NCBI GenBank assembly: GCA_037074765.1
Contig: JBAMDO010000089.1
Coordinates: 150,945 to 214,944, forward strand
Direction: 5' to 3'
DNA: 64,000 nt
DNA from: Mansonella perstans
Lineage: Eukaryota; Nematoda; Chromadorea; Rhabditida; Onchocercidae
Shown: positions 1-14,400 of the stretch, one piece after another
Position numbering within the stretch: position 1 is the stretch's first letter
How the letters are laid out: the number at the start of each line of letters is the position of its first letter
Made by a program: the position numbers and the translations under genes
The notes under the pieces: model-generated
Seen by the model: the letters and a program-made list of their open reading frames with translations, nothing else
What the model was told of the DNA's origin: nothing
Databases searched by the model: none

Positions 1-359
1 TAACATATTCGGTTGATGACACAGAAAGCTATACGGAAAAAAAAATTCTCTCATTCATCATCGAAAAACTACTATTATTAGCACTAGTGCTACAGTTCTG
101 TTATACTCGTTGTCTTGCAAAATACTGAACGATGTTGTATGGCTTACCGATAAAGCTGTGTTGTGCTATTTTCCGCGATAGTCGTTGTTGTTGTTGTTTT
201 CTTTTTTGGTTTCAGACTGTAAAATATTTAGAATATATGGTAAAAATTTTGCTGATATAATCTAAAAAAATTTTTAATCACATATAATCCGGAAAAAAAT
301 ACAAATAATTCGGAAACGGAAAATTACTACTCATTGTTTGATTTTATGCAAACAATTGA
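1..359. other. A/T-rich flank, 3' of the fukutin-like gene
   Basis: No coding segment could be supported here. The stretch lies downstream of the stop codon of the minus-strand gene that ends at 360. The stop codon overlaps a good-looking donor (CAG|GTAATC), so a further exon to the left is formally possible, but I could not find one in this flank. Confidence 0.4.
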
Positions 360-3300
360 TTACCTGTAATCTATAAATGATTCAGCTCTGTCTTCTGGTG
401 GAATTTCACCGATTACTTTTATATTTCGCGGTGAAGTATTCCAGGTATAATTGGACGAATGAAGCGGTTCCATCCAATTTTCACCATGTTCGCTCAGAAA
501 TGAACAATATTATATATAATATATATTTTTTTGCTTGTTGTAAAAAGCATTCATTTGATTCCATTCGGTATTTCAATTCCTAATCATAAGACAATTTTTT
601 TTTTCTTGAAAAATTCATAGATTTGAAAAATTTACCACAATAACATCCAATGTATTGCATGGTACATACATTAGGTAACCAAGAAGATCAGTTGCACAAG
701 TTCGATTTATCAACGGATAAATAAATCTTAAATTTTATTAAATGTTAATTTTGCATAAAAATTCTCCAATAATAAATTATTGAGATAATTTTGTAAAAGA
801 ATTAAAAGTTAAGTAAAAACTTACTTGTACTTTATTGGATATGCTAAACCACCAGTCCAGGAAATATTTTGATCATTATAAAGAAAGAAAAGATCCATTG
901 GAATGTTATCCTCTATGTATACTTTGTATTCCAATAAGTCTTCTGGCTATAAAAAAAGAAAAAAAAGTGCAAAACTTGGAATACTGGAGCGAATTTGCAT
1001 TGATAAATTCCCAATCAACTAATTAATTTGTCAATCAATTAAATCAGTCATTTATTCCGGAGATAATATACTGTAACTCACTTTGTTAAATCGTATATCT
1101 AGTGTAAGAAATGAACTATTCATAATATCATCCGGAAATTTGTCATAGTGTTCTTCAATGTAGAACATAAAATCAAGATCATGTGTATATGGTATAATAC
1201 CGCATTCACGATACCAACCTGAATTTATCTGAATAAAAATTTTTACGAAGAAAATACTGTAGTAATATTTGATATGAAAAATAAGTTTTCATGTAATTTT
1301 TAATTTTCTTCAGCTACATGGACTAAAGTTTAACATATGTCTTGGCTTGATATAGGCTTTCTTCTTAATTAACAATGCCAAATCTTTTGATAGCTGTTTT
1401 TGCAGTTAATTTGCTAATTATTATAGTTCTAGGATAACATTCAAAAAAACTTTTTGGGAAAGATTATCAGGATGAAAGTTGGAAAATTTAGGAAATAAAA
1501 AATTTAGGAGTACAAAACATTTTTATTTACTGGCTCATAACCGCTAGTCATACGCCACAAAATTTCGCGAAGGATGAAGGGGCAGTGAATAAAAGAAAGG
1601 CAGAAATTGTTGTATTAAAAGTTTCGATTGCAGTTCACTTTTCAAATTAATAAAATTTATTATTTTTAAGATCTGTACTGTAGTTTTTGATAAAAAAGCC
1701 AAAGTGATTAGTGAACTGCAATCGAAATGCTTGATTACCACTAACTTTAAATTTGAGGATAATGAATGCAACAATATTTTTAGTGCCAAATAACAGTTTC
1801 AATAGTTATAGAAGAAATATTTAGGCAGGAGGAGATATATTACTGTAAAAGAAAATGCCTCCATCAGTTGAATTGATTAACCATTGCAGTTCGTTTAAAA
1901 TTGTTGTAAAATGTAAACTTTGTACTGCAAAAAAAAAAAAAAAACCAAGTAGTGTTCCCGCATAGAGCATTGGTGTCATATCACGTTCAATAGACCAATT
2001 TCGGAATTTCCGAAGTGTTCGTATAATCTCATTTTGAATGCGTGGTTTTTCATTGAAGAATTGTGGATAGGTTTTGCGATATTGAATTGAGAAATTTTTT
2101 CTACAACTGATAAATCTGCTGCGTTGCAACGTCCATGCAAACGTTGTCCAGTTTGCTGGACCAATAAAAGTCTCATTTTGTATCACATAATTTCTAATAG
2201 CAAACCTAAAATTCAATGGGTCATTAAATTAAAACTATTTAAAAGATCACGCTTATTTGGAAAGATTGACATTGTTAAATGAAAAAAGAAAAAAGAAAAT
2301 TTTTGAAATTATTTTTAGAAAAACTATCAGAGAATGCTCATCAAAATTTAGTAGTAATTTAATTTAATTTTACTTTGGTATAATTCGTCTAACTTTTCGC
2401 AAAACGAATTCAATGTAATCATCACTTTCTGATTGATTGAATGACACTAATCGATGGGAAATTCCATCAATAATTACTTCAAAACTTTGATCAGTAGATT
2501 GCTGCCATAATAAATTATATTTTTTCAACAATTTTAGCTGAAAACATTTGTGGAAATTTGTGAAGAAGTTATTTTGTTGTGAACTTTTCTAGATAAATTA
2601 TTAATTTAAAAAATAATTGCTTTGAGTGCTAATTGAAAAAGCTTCATAAAATCTGACTCTAAACGATAATTTACTTGAAGCACTATTCTTCATAATTAAT
2701 TTACTCATTATAAAATAAAATACAGATCGATCGAAAAAAATTATGCATATTTATTAATGTTCAAAATGTTTAAATTATTTTGAAATTTAAATCAAATTAT
2801 GTCGAAATATTTTGCATATTTTGCTTATTCAAAATTCTTCATGCAAAATCGAATAATTTTTTTTTTTAGTAAAATTGAAACGAATCAAATGCATTAATAC
2901 GAAACAGTCAATTTTAAATCTTTTTTTTACTCATTCATTTATTCATTTAAGACCATTTATAGCAAAATTTCAGATCAATTATTAAACGGTTTAATTTATT
3001 TTATAACGAAATACCTACGATAGCTGGCCTGTCACGCTCATAGTATGCCAGCATTAAAATATCTGGTTCTAAAATTTCTCCAAGATCTTCCGCACCAATA
3101 CGTAATTGATTATCAGTAATGAAATTTGCTTGAGCATCTGAAACAAAAAAAAAAAAAAATAATAATGTAAATCATAAACACATTTTAATTTAAAAATTGA
3201 AATTTTTACTTCTTCTCCTTTTCTTCTTCTGGAAAGCAATAATAGTTACTGTTGCCATCCGAGAAATAATTGTTAAAATAAATTTAAATATTATTTTTTG

Positions 3301-4242
3301 GAGTTTCGTTTTTTTTTTTCGCTTTAGATTTTACTTGTTTGCAATTTAATTTATTCATTAATAATTTTAAGTAAAGACATAAACAAAACCGTATATGTAA
3401 CATATAAATTATTTTTGTGAAAGCAAAAACCTTGAAATGTTGATGTAAATCGTGGATCAATGAAAAGTATTCGATGCTGTAAATATGTGCTTAACTGCGT
3501 CATTGTTGAAAGTGTTTCTATTGTCGCGCTAAACTACAAATCAGAAAGCGAAAAAATTTTTCATTAAAAGTATGCATTGCATAAATAATTTTAACGCAAC
3601 CCTTAACGCATGCATCAATGCACACCTGCAAACTTCAATGCAATATTTAATAATTTTACAATCAGTACGTATGTTTTATCATTTAACTGAACTACGCAAA
3701 ATTAATTAATTATTATAACTGTAGTTTCTTCATATTGAAGCATATAGTTTTAAATTTGTGAATTTGCCTAAAATATCAATGATTATTGAAATAGTTTAAC
3801 TAACGTTTGCTGTAAATTGGAATGTTTTGTAGTGATGATCCTGAATTTGCCGTACTGTACGCATGCAAATTACATTTATCATAATAAGAAGTAATACTGA
3901 AATGATTTTTTTCTTTTCAAAATAATTAAAAAATAAATATTACTGTTATTTAATTTCTTTAATTGATTAAAGTAGAAAAAAGTTTTAAAAAAGTAAATTA
4001 AAAAAAAATTTTAATTTTACTATTACTAGAAATTTCGTACAATTTTTTTTTTGTTCATTTATTGTTAATTACAATAAAAATTTATGAAATATTTGAAAAA
4101 AAGATTTGATTTTTGAAAATAATAAAAGTACAATTTAAAACCTACCAAAAATTAGTGATGTAAACCATCGCTTCAATAATAACAAATGAATCCAACGACT
4201 GTTTGCCATTAAGAATTTTGCAATTAACGAATGAATTTTCAT
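360..4242 (-). CDS. Fukutin/LicD-like type II membrane protein
   Basis: Nine exons joined in phase: 4146-4242, 3805-3896, 3431-3533, 3019-3137, 2374-2537, 1946-2205, 1082-1218, 825-946, 360-492, giving 408 residues. The N-terminus is a short cytosolic piece followed by one hydrophobic segment (about residues 27-44), a signal anchor as in Golgi glycosylation enzymes. The C-terminal half carries AGTLLGWYRECGIIPYTHDL around residues 274-293 with a DLD triplet at 292-294, the hallmark of the fukutin/LicD nucleotidyltransferase-fold family. In vertebrates the relatives fukutin and FKRP transfer ribitol-phosphate to alpha-dystroglycan; nematodes have several family members of unknown substrate. The later sequence (IPMDLFFLY, YTWNTSP) also fits the family. 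N-glycosylation sequons such as NWT are present. The stop at 360-362 could instead be a donor, so the extreme C-terminus is the least certain part. The family call is firm; the substrate is unknown. Confidence 0.88.
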
Positions 4243-7200
4243 CAGAATTGTAGAATACAAAATCGATAAAGTAATAGTTTAAGAAATTATCAATCGATTG
4301 ACGATATTCATCTGCGCTCGTGATTTAAAACTAAGAAGATTTAATTTTTATATATTTTTCGTTATTCACCTTGCTAAATATATTTATAAACACATACACA
4401 CATTCAAAGCGATCCCAGAATATCTCTTTATGAAACATTTGAACTAAATTAATTTTGAATGAAATTAATATAGAACAAATTGAAATGCATAATTTATCCA
4501 TATAATTGCATAAACAGAAAACTGTCCCACATTTTATGTCGTCTTTCTATGTCAACAACTGAATAACTAACTGTATTTTGATCATTTATGGAATCAATCA
4601 ACAAAATTAACAATTTCATATGCAAGACCTTAAAATTTTGAAAATATCAAACAAAACAAATTGAAAATGTGAAAAAAAATGTTTTTTAAACTTTTTAAAA
4701 CACACGTATCCAGTTTTGTCATTTTTCCGGATACAATGTTTTGAAAAACAAAATTAGTGTAAAAAAATTTAACAAAACTTGATTTTGTTTTTCATCGTAA
4801 CATTAAATAAAAAATTATATAAAAATGGATTTAAAAAATGCTAAACGGTTTAACAATCATTTAGATGTTTTTTTTTTCGTTTGAAAATTATTGAATGAAT
4901 TGAAATATTGAATGGCTATATAAGTAATAAAATCTTTTGATATATCTATTATTTTATTACAAAAATTTAAATGATCAAAATTAAGCAACAGTAAATTGTT
5001 TCATTTTAAAAAGTTTTAAATGATTACATTATATATGGTGTGCTATTTTTTAGCTTTGAATAACTACTAGAATTACTTGACAAGTGCGTAACTAAATGAC
5101 TAGTCATTAATTTTCCTTAGGATTACTTCCTATCGATATGAGTATTGCATGACTGCTCGAATTACTTCGCTGAAGAAAAAAAATAATAATTAAATACTAG
5201 TCATTAATTCCTTTAGAATTATTTTCCCACCGATATGAGTTTTGCATGAATTACCTAGCAATTAGTTAACTAAATGCTTAATCATTAAAAATTCTTTAGA
5301 ATTTCTCAGCAATCATTAGCCGGATTTTTTTTTCCATACAACATTGTTGCAAGTCTATTTCATCGTCTCTGCAAAGCATTTTTACTTGCAAGTATATCGT
5401 CTTTTTTAATGAAGTATTTTTAATTTTATTTTTTCCAGATTTCCAAAAAAAAAAATGAACAAAATGGCAATGGGAAAAATGAAAAAAAGCAGAATGGATG
5501 GAAAAATGTAAATTCATTTCGGATTTATTTTATTCAATTTACTAAATGTTATAAAATTCTAAATTCAATGTAAATTTCAAAGTTTCCTGAATAAAAAGGA
5601 AAAAAACGATAAAGTTACTAGTATGTTTTTTTTTTCAAAAATATGCAACTATGGTAAATTTACCATAGCTGAACAAAAAGAATGCATAAAATTACGAAAA
5701 AGTCGTAAAACGTTTGCAAAGCATTCTAATATCCGGAATATAATGAAGAAATAAATTCAATGAGTGATAAAAACTTTGCACTCTGCGATAATAATACTTT
5801 TCGCGAGAGTATGATAATTAATTTTAAAAATGAAATGATTTTTCTTTTACATCAGTTAATAGAAAATTTTTTGATTAAATGAAATTATTGTTTTGCAGCA
5901 ATTGTTAATTAAATGATGTAGAAATTTAACATATCAAAATTTTAGCATGCTAACATTGAAAAGTTTATAAATTTCAATTAATACTTTATTTTGATGAAAT
6001 ACTATAAATTTTAGAAACTTGTCATAATTGTCAACAAACATTTGCAAACATTAAATTATCAATTGCAGTTGATCCATCTTGGGTTATGAGATTTTTATCG
6101 AAATTTAATTATATTTTATCTTAGTAAAGAGATTTTGAAACATTTGACAAATTTGAAAATTACGAAAATAATATCAAAAGTAATAATTTGCTAAAGAGAC
6201 AAAGCAAGCACTATGATTCAAAAGCTATTAGAATCAAAAAATTACAAGATATAATCGACTTTCTTGATACAAAAAAATGCGCCATTAATCATTCCAATTC
6301 ATTTTTCAATTTGGTTAATTAAAATGTCACTTAATCCTAAATGCTATTCAAATATCTTGGAAAAAAACAAAATACATGACAATCGAGCTAATTACGGAAA
6401 AGCTTTATATGATTCGGTCATATTTATTCTTTAGTTAGGTTGATTAAAATGTCACTTAATCCTGAATGCTATTCAGATATTTATTGAAATAAAAAAGAAA
6501 CGCATGCCGATTAAGAACATTATGAATAAGTTTCATATGACAGAAAGTACATGTTTAAATATTTACAGAGCTGATATTTCAGCTTTCAATTCAATTCATA
6601 TTTGATCTTCAACATTTCGCTTTTACATGATCAAGCAAAGTTTCATGCATTGTAATATCATATATTTCGCTTTTTTTCTTGTCACATATTGTCATGTTAA
6701 TTGTCACACTAGCAAAAACAAAAAAAATAAATAAATAAATTTGAGAGAAGATTGAAACTGTATGTTGCTAAAAGATGATTTCTGTCTTACGAAATATAAA
6801 AAGCATTATCGTTTAAGGAATCTCTGATCTTTACTCGTCATCAATTGTTCGGATTAATAATTTGTGGCAATTGTCGAATATTAAAAATTTTTTGAGATAT
6901 TGAAATAATTGAATGTTTCGGCCCAGTGTTTCAGCTGCTGTGGCTTGAAGTAAAATTCTGGAACGTCCTACAAATTTGTGGGACAATAAATACAAACAAT
7001 TGATGGGAATTTAATGTATGCATTACTGGTTTATCTTGTCTACGACCATACCACGTAGTTACGCAACGTTGGTCTGATTACTACTTGGATTAGGCACAGC
7101 CTATGATTCTCAGATTTGTAGATAAGTTTTCGACCTTTATGCAACGATGATCTGATGAGTGAAATAGCAATGTAATGACGGGAAATTTTAATGCATGCAT

Positions 7201-8085
7201 ATTAGGCAGAAACCATGCTGAAATTACGACATCTTATCCAATCCGTTTTTCAATAACAAAATTATTGCTTGGAATTATGATTCGTTTATTGATCGTTAAA
7301 TGCACAACAATTACATGAACGGCTTTGAAGTCAGTTTAATTATTCAAATTTGAGCTATTTGAGCTTAATGTTTCAAGTTGATTTGGTAAGAATGGCGAGA
7401 TCTGGTTTGGCTGGATAGCTACATGTTACATAAATTTAAATAATTAAAATTTTCGCAAATGATTATGGTATTCATTTGAAATTCTATCGAATGTAAAATA
7501 AGTTGAATAATAGCACAATCAGAAATGGTCATGTAAATGATTATCTATTTCGAAATGATTGTAAAATGCAATGACATTAAATTTTACACAAAAAGCAAAT
7601 TTGTACGAAAAATTCTTAAAGGAATAACTATTCTTGATAGATTTCAATGCAACGTGTATATGTGGATTTCAGTATGTGTTTCCTTTTACTGATATGATTT
7701 TCATTATATAATTTTAATATAATTTAATTTGTAAAAAAAGATATGACATTTGGAACAAGAATGATGCTAATTGGTGAGATAATGATTTTCATTTCAGATC
7801 CGTGTGATTTCTGTGAATGTTTGTCTCAAAACCAGTCGAAATGTGAGAATGATTAGATTGGCTGAGTTTGGCTAGTTTAACTGGTTTCGCTGAAAAGGCT
7901 GGGAAAAGTTTAATTGGGAAACTCAGAGTGGTAAGAAATGTGAATCGGTCAGTTAATGGAGTTTGCGTTTTGGTGTACTGTGCTAGTGATGTCATAGCGA
8001 AAAGAGTTCAAGAAATTGAGAATTAGAGAGTATTTTATGAGATTCAGTCTAGCAAAGAAATGTAAGATTATCGATTTATTGAGGA
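4243..8085. other. Intergenic, A/T-rich with degenerate repeats
   Basis: This lies between the divergently transcribed fukutin-like (-) and dysbindin-like (+) genes and must hold both promoters. I saw no convincing coding exon. Two imperfect direct repeats are visible: a unit built on 'actagtcattaattccttag...cgatatgag' around 5099-5290, and a 46-bp unit at about 6313-6359 and 6436-6482. The rest is homopolymer-rich A/T sequence. Confidence 0.5.
6313..6482. repeat. Pair of imperfect direct repeats, about 46 bp
   Basis: The string beginning 'ggttaattaaaatgtcactt' near 6313 returns as 'ggttgattaaaatgtcactt' near 6436, and each continues into a 'aatgctattca.atatt' segment. The copies differ by a few substitutions and are about 123 bp apart. 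No element is recognisable around them. Confidence 0.7.
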
Positions 8086-8092
8086 TTTTCAG
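8086..8092 (+). promoter_or_regulatory. Probable trans-splice acceptor
   Basis: TTTTCAG sits directly against the ATG of the dysbindin homologue at 8093. In nematodes such an acceptor abutting the start codon, with no coding exon in phase upstream, is typical of spliced-leader addition. This is an inference from context; an ordinary upstream 5'-UTR exon would look the same. Confidence 0.6.
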
Positions 8093-10062
8093 ATGCTTGG
8101 AAGTTTATCTGATGCACTGTCAACGGTACAAAATGAGCTCACAAAAAGGTTTATTTTATTGCTATTATATTCTTCGTATTAAAATTTAAAAATAGAATGA
8201 ACTCAAACATTTCGAAGTGTGCTACAAAATTTTTTCACCTTTTCTTCTTGGCTTTCTTCTTGAATGAAAGATGACAAAGTGTGTGATGTATTTTTGCAAT
8301 TAGTTTATTGTTAATATAAATCCACATTCGTATTTTTCATTTCATTTATTTTTGCAGTGTACAAAAATTACGAAACAGTGTGCAAACTACATCAGCTGTA
8401 GAAAGGTATTATTGTGCGTGAATTTAAATTTTTAAATGAAATGATTTAACATAAACTGTTGAATGTTTGATCGCTTTCCATAGTAAGTAATTTACTGACA
8501 GTATTTTAATACAGATGACCTTAATAAATTGCTATTATTTTTCAGGAATTCTTCTGAATTGATTGCATCTTTTTTGAAAACGCAGGCTGGAAGCAATCTA
8601 CTTTTAAAGTATGCCTATTTTCTTGAAAAAAATTGGAAATCAATATTTTTAAATGAGTAGGTTTGGAAAACTTGGCCGATTTATAATGAATTTCTCAAAG
8701 TATATTGAAATATGTGCAAGTTTTTGCAAGGTCTGAAAGATATTGTTAAGAAAGGTAATTTTAAATAAGAAAAGTGATTTTTTGGATAACGTCTTAATTT
8801 TGTACTTTCTTTGATTTTTAGATATCAACTAAACATTGAAACAGTGAAGCAAATGAATGATGAAAATATACGTTTAGCAAATTTATGCAGTACTCGTATG
8901 GGTCGAGCGCACCAAATGTGGAACGAACGTGCTGAAGCTACTTTAGCTTTCTACGATCACTTACGTACGTTAAGTCAAACAGAAAAGGTTTGTTTAATAG
9001 TTTATTTAATAAACTGTCATAAATAAGGCATTTTAGCTCTGATAGACTTTTCAGGTATTTTAAATGTGAAAACAATTGGCAGCGATTGAAGTAACAAATA
9101 AATTAAAGAAGGTGATTTGTTAGACAGCAAACATCAAAGTTTCTTGATTAACTGTAATTTGTTATCGCAAGTATACTGTACATAATTTTCGAACAATTCT
9201 GTTTTTAAACTCTAATGTAGTCAAATGTTGGACATGTTAATTGAAATGATGAAGAATTGAAATTACATCTACTTTTTTCCATAAATTTTCTGGTTTTTTT
9301 ATTCTCAAGATTTTTTTTTTTCATCAGATCTTCGGTTAGTTTTGCACTTAGTTTGCAAATTTTAATGAACGCTTTGCTTTATCAGTTTAGATATAAATGT
9401 CAGGCACAAAATGATCACCCTAAATATCTTCTTTTTTTTTAAGGAACTGACTGATTTGAATAACAAAATTAGCAAATTGAACCGATTTTGTTCACAAACG
9501 GAATTAGCGATGACGCATTTGAAGGCACTGGTAATTGTTGGTGATACTGAAGCAGATATCGCTTTCATGAAAAATAATTTGAGAGAGGAGAAAGCGAAAA
9601 AAAATAATTTTTTGAAGTTTTCTAATAATGTTCTGGATATTGGTTATTCATCTTTGGCAGTGAATCTAGGTTCGTTCATTTTCATCTTTATTTGACGTTG
9701 TGGATTTTTCAGATTTCATGAATATATCTTCAATGCTGATGCAGTTGCGTCATCTTTGATCATTTCCTTAAATACCTTCCGATAGTTTGCTAAAAATTGA
9801 TATTAATGAAGCGTTGGTCGCTGTAGATATATGTATGTAGAGGGATTAATAATTAGTGAAGGAATTAGGAAATTTATATTCCGTTTTGTCCAGCTTGTCA
9901 TCTTATAATTTGTTATTCATTTAATGTTTAATGTTTTTTTTTTTAAATTTCAAACATTTTTCAGATGAACGAAGAGAGCAGAATCAATTTCCTTTAGAAA
10001 TAGGGCGTTTAGAGGAAGTTGCATTGGAAGAATTTTTGAATAGTCCTGAAAATAACGTGTGA
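8093..10062 (+). CDS. Dysbindin homologue (BLOC-1 subunit)
   Basis: Six exons: 8093-8148, 8358-8405, 8546-8608, 8822-8987, 9444-9669, 9965-10062, with every junction in phase, giving 218 residues. Dysbindin is a coiled-coil subunit of BLOC-1, which sorts cargo towards lysosome-related organelles and acts at synapses. The start MLGSLSDALSTVQNEL lines up with the dysbindin N-terminus. The centre is predicted helical and heptad-rich (KYQLNIETVKQMNDENIRLA onward, then LNNKISKLNRFCSQTELA). The tail DERREQNQ...VALEEFLNSPEN matches the conserved dysbindin C-terminal ERRE...EALDVFLNS block, which is the strongest evidence. At 218 residues it is shorter than the vertebrate protein (about 350), mainly at both ends. 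The ATG directly follows TTTTCAG. Confidence 0.82.
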
Positions 10063-11439
10063 CTTCATTACTTCGTTATTCATGTGTTCTAGTTTACCTG
10101 CTTATTATTTTCTTCCAAACAGTGATAACATTATCATTCACCACTTCAGCTTTAGCGATAAGCTTCTTTTTTAATATGTATTCTTATCATTTTGGTTATC
10201 ACTCATATGGTAAATCATAATGTTGTCATTGTTTCCTCTTGTTTACTGTAAATTTTAGTTGATTCCATTTGTCGAAAAATCTTGCATGTAGTCATTACCC
10301 TACACGATTGACTAATTTCCACATGTATTTTATCACAGTTGAAATAACATTAGTGTTAATATAGCAATAGTGGTGGGAGGTGATAATAGTAATCTTTCTG
10401 CAAAAAGCAATTACAGTGCAAGAATTTAGTATAATTTAATTTTCATTTAGATGTGTGAGATTTCAAAACACTCGAATCTTGAGTAAGTTTTAATATTGGG
10501 TAGGTTTTTATGAAAAGACGCAATAGTTACACCTTTCCAGTATTCATTTTACTCTTTCTTTTTTTCTTACTTAGGAATTATATCATTACTTTTTTTCCTA
10601 GAAAGAAATTTCACTCATTTGGTTTAATATTCAATGTGTACTGTAACATTTTGATAATAGAATGATCTCTGAATTTTAATTCTAGTCTTACATTTTCTTT
10701 GATTCTTTGAACAAACTTTAAACTTCGCAGTTTTTTTTTTCTCTGAATTTTGTCCATTCTTTTTAAAATAATATTTATATTATAGTTTATCTTTTGATCA
10801 TTATGTGGAAAGGTTCCTCATCTTATGTCATCGTTATTATCTTGTCAAGTTGTAATCGTGATTTTGTTTTCAAGCTTGATGGTGATGAAAATATGCACTG
10901 ATATTTGATCTCGAGGTTTTTTTGTTTATATCAAAATTTAAATTTATTTTGAAACCGGAAACTTTGCCGAGGGAGTTGTTTTTTTTAATGAACTAAAAGA
11001 TCTTTTGAAAGCGTGAAATATTTTTCAAGTTAATTCCAAGAGAACGTCAAATTTGTACATAAGTTGATTTTCGGCTTGATAGCTTGGTATTTGATTATAG
11101 ACTGATTAAATTCCAATGTAATACGTTGAAACTGTAAAACGCAACTTTAATATTTAACTTAAGTTACTCGTGATTTTGCTCTAATAAGTTATTTGTATAC
11201 GTCAGTTGCTCGTCAGTTTGGCAATTTATTAAATCTCATTATTCTTAACTTTGTAACTTTTTTCATTAATTTTGAAAATTTACAGTGCCTTTCCACGCAA
11301 CAGCTTCATTAATAACTTTAGCTCATGCATTTTCCTTACTTATAAATAAAAAATTATGGCAGTTCCCCAAAAAAAAAAAAAAAAAAAAAGAACATTTAGC
11401 TCGGAATTCAAAATCGTGATAATAAAACTTTGTTGGAAA
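10063..11439. other. Intergenic between convergent genes
   Basis: This holds the 3' UTR of the dysbindin homologue and the downstream flank of the SLC25A42-like gene. AATAAA-like signals occur near 11344. No coding exon is apparent on either strand. A 20-nt A run at about 11370 is the only notable tract. Confidence 0.5.
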
Positions 11440-14400
11440 TCATGATTTCATTCGTAACTTTTCAAGAATGTAGAGAAATGTATAATCATAAACGGTGAAA
11501 CTAACAGATACTGTTATGGGTCCCTGAAAGAGCGATATTTGTTGCACTGTGCAGAAGATTGATAAAAGATAAGCAATGGTAGCAGATGTATATTATTACT
11601 TAATAGCTTTAATAAGCACTAATTAATTATTTATATTTGGTTGCGAGTCATTTTATATTATCATTGATCGGTGCTAACTATTACTGATCTTCAGTGCCAA
11701 CAAAATATCCCAAGTTTTTTTTTTTTTTTGTTGGTGTTTATATTTACTTAAAACATTTTAACAATTATAATTACTAAAGGATGGGTACATCAAAATGTTT
11801 AGCAATGTAATAATTGATATTTGAATTTTAAGAATTTTATATTCTCTTATTCACTTGAATAATTGTTATTGAGATATTTTTGATTAATTGTTTAAAGATC
11901 TTTAACTGTTAAGTTAATTATCAATAATATATTTGTGCCTTTAAGATATTTATGTAAGATTTTGAAAATTTAAAAATTAATCATTAAACGAATATAATGT
12001 CAAAAAGCTCTTCGATTTAAGCAAGTATATATATATATATATTTTAAGCAATTATATATATATACACATATGTATAGAAAGATTCAAAGAATCAAATTAT
12101 TTGAAATCAAATTATCTAAATATCGATAATTCGTAATATCTGTCCTTTACTCTTTCTACCCACCCTCGTCTTTGTCATACCTTAATCCAGTTCATGGTAA
12201 TTCCTTTGTACAAACCATTCCAAATTCCTTCATTGCGGTAAATATTGTAAAGTACATGAAATGCATGATGATTTGATGATACGTGACCTGCTTGCATACG
12301 TCGACGAACAATATCAATGGGATATGAAAGAAACTGACCAATAGCACCGGAAATAGCACCATAAATTAGCCGATGGTACGGTTGCATTGGTTTATTTAAA
12401 CGTTCTGCAATTGATTGATTAGTGAATTTTGAAATGTTAAAAAAAAATATTTCAAAATTTTACCAAATTAGCCTAAATTTCAATTGAATAATCATTTAAG
12501 TATTAAGTTTAAATCTGTAAATCAAAATGCTGTAAGCCAAAAAAAAGAATTGGTTCATGAAATAAACTAAGCAATGATCTAGAGGATAATTAATGGGAAA
12601 GTATTGAAGTAACTAGTTAATAATTAACTCTGGGGAAAAAAAAGTAATTTTGATCCAATTTATTATCAGATGAAATTTTTTACCTTCAATACTTTTTCAT
12701 CAGCTAATTTGAATGATTGTATTATTGAATTACTGCGGAATTTAATCAAGAAAAAAAAATCAAGACTTTTGGAACGTGAAGAATTTGAAAAAACTTTTAA
12801 ATAGGTGCTCAAATGATAGTGGACATTGCTTTTTTTGTTAGCAAATTTACATTCATCATTAGCAAATAATTGGAAGTACGGATGCGAACTGCTTTGGTGT
12901 TTTAGCAAGGTTTAAATTGTTAATTGAACTTTTTTAATTGTTATTTTCCAAAGATTGAAACGACGATCAATATCATGTCTTATTGTTATTCCTGTATATA
13001 TGCAATCAATAATTTTAAAAACATCAGTTACCTCGATGAAGAAGTTTAAGTGTGTCAAATGTATAGAAACTACCGCCAGCATAAATTATAATGCCAAATA
13101 AAGATGGCATTAGTCCATAATAAAATGACCTTAAAATGAATTTCCTTCAATATTAATTACAATTGGATTACAAGCAATAATCTAGCACTGCATATGTAAA
13201 ATGTAAATTCCTTAAGAATTAATAAAAATAAATTAATTAACGAAAAATATTACTACAACTAAAAATTTAAAAATAGTTCAAAGAAATTTTAAAAAAAAAG
13301 GAATGATCAAATAATGTATTTCAATTTGTTTATGTTGAAAATAAATCATAAATTACAATTAATGATTCTCAATAATAGTAAGAAATTAATCGATTAAATG
13401 AATGAAATAAAATTATGAATTTCAAGAACAAAAAAAAAGTTGTCAGTATTTTTTTATTGAAAATTACAGTATTCCTACCGTATTCCTTCTCTGGTATAAA
13501 TTTTATGAAAAACGGATCGAAGATTGCTGTATTCGGTATATTTCGATAAGGCAAGTCGAGTTCTTGCCGTATCCAGTGGATAAATAAGTAGTGTTGAAGT
13601 TAGGCCACTTAATGAACCGGCTAGTAATCGTCGAAGAGGTGTACTTTTCCGGAAATTGCAAAAATAATAAATTATGATTAATAATTAGTATAATTAAATT
13701 AAAATGATAATATTTTGTTGATGATTATTTGTTCATTTTTGTTGTTTTGTTTATTTTAATAATAATTTATTGGTTTTGGTAAATTTTTAATTTAAAATTG
13801 CATCAATTTACAACAATTATTTGATGATACTTTAATTATAATTAAAATAATGCAGGAAATTTAATTCTAGTAACTTTTTTTGCAGAAAATTTAATTCTAG
13901 TAACAAAATTTAATTCCAGTAATTCTAGTAAAAAAAAGTTCTGCATTTTTTGTTTTTGTTTTTTTTTTTGTGAAAAGATAAAGTAACATTTGGAAATTTA
14001 ATTATTGCTCAAAAGTACTACAGCACTTTTCTCGACAATTTTTATCATGTATTACTGTAAATTACTGTAGTCCGCCTTTTAAATCATTAATCATTCGATG
14101 CTTCAGAATTTAAATTAATCACTGGAAAATATTAAACATTTCTTCAACATGTTTTCATACTATTTTTTCTAACTAAAAGATTAAATTTTAAATTTTATTC
14201 TTACCATTAGAAGAAGAAATTAATTCATGTTTAGATAAAATAATAAATTTTGAATTTAGTTTCAAATTTTAAAAGGCAAAAAAATTTTTCGTTCACGAGA
14301 AATCTATTTGTTAAATTTCTATGCGAATCTTTAGCAGTAACTAAAGAATTCTTTGGTGTAACCGAAAAGGAATTGAATGAATTGATGTAATTTCAATTAA

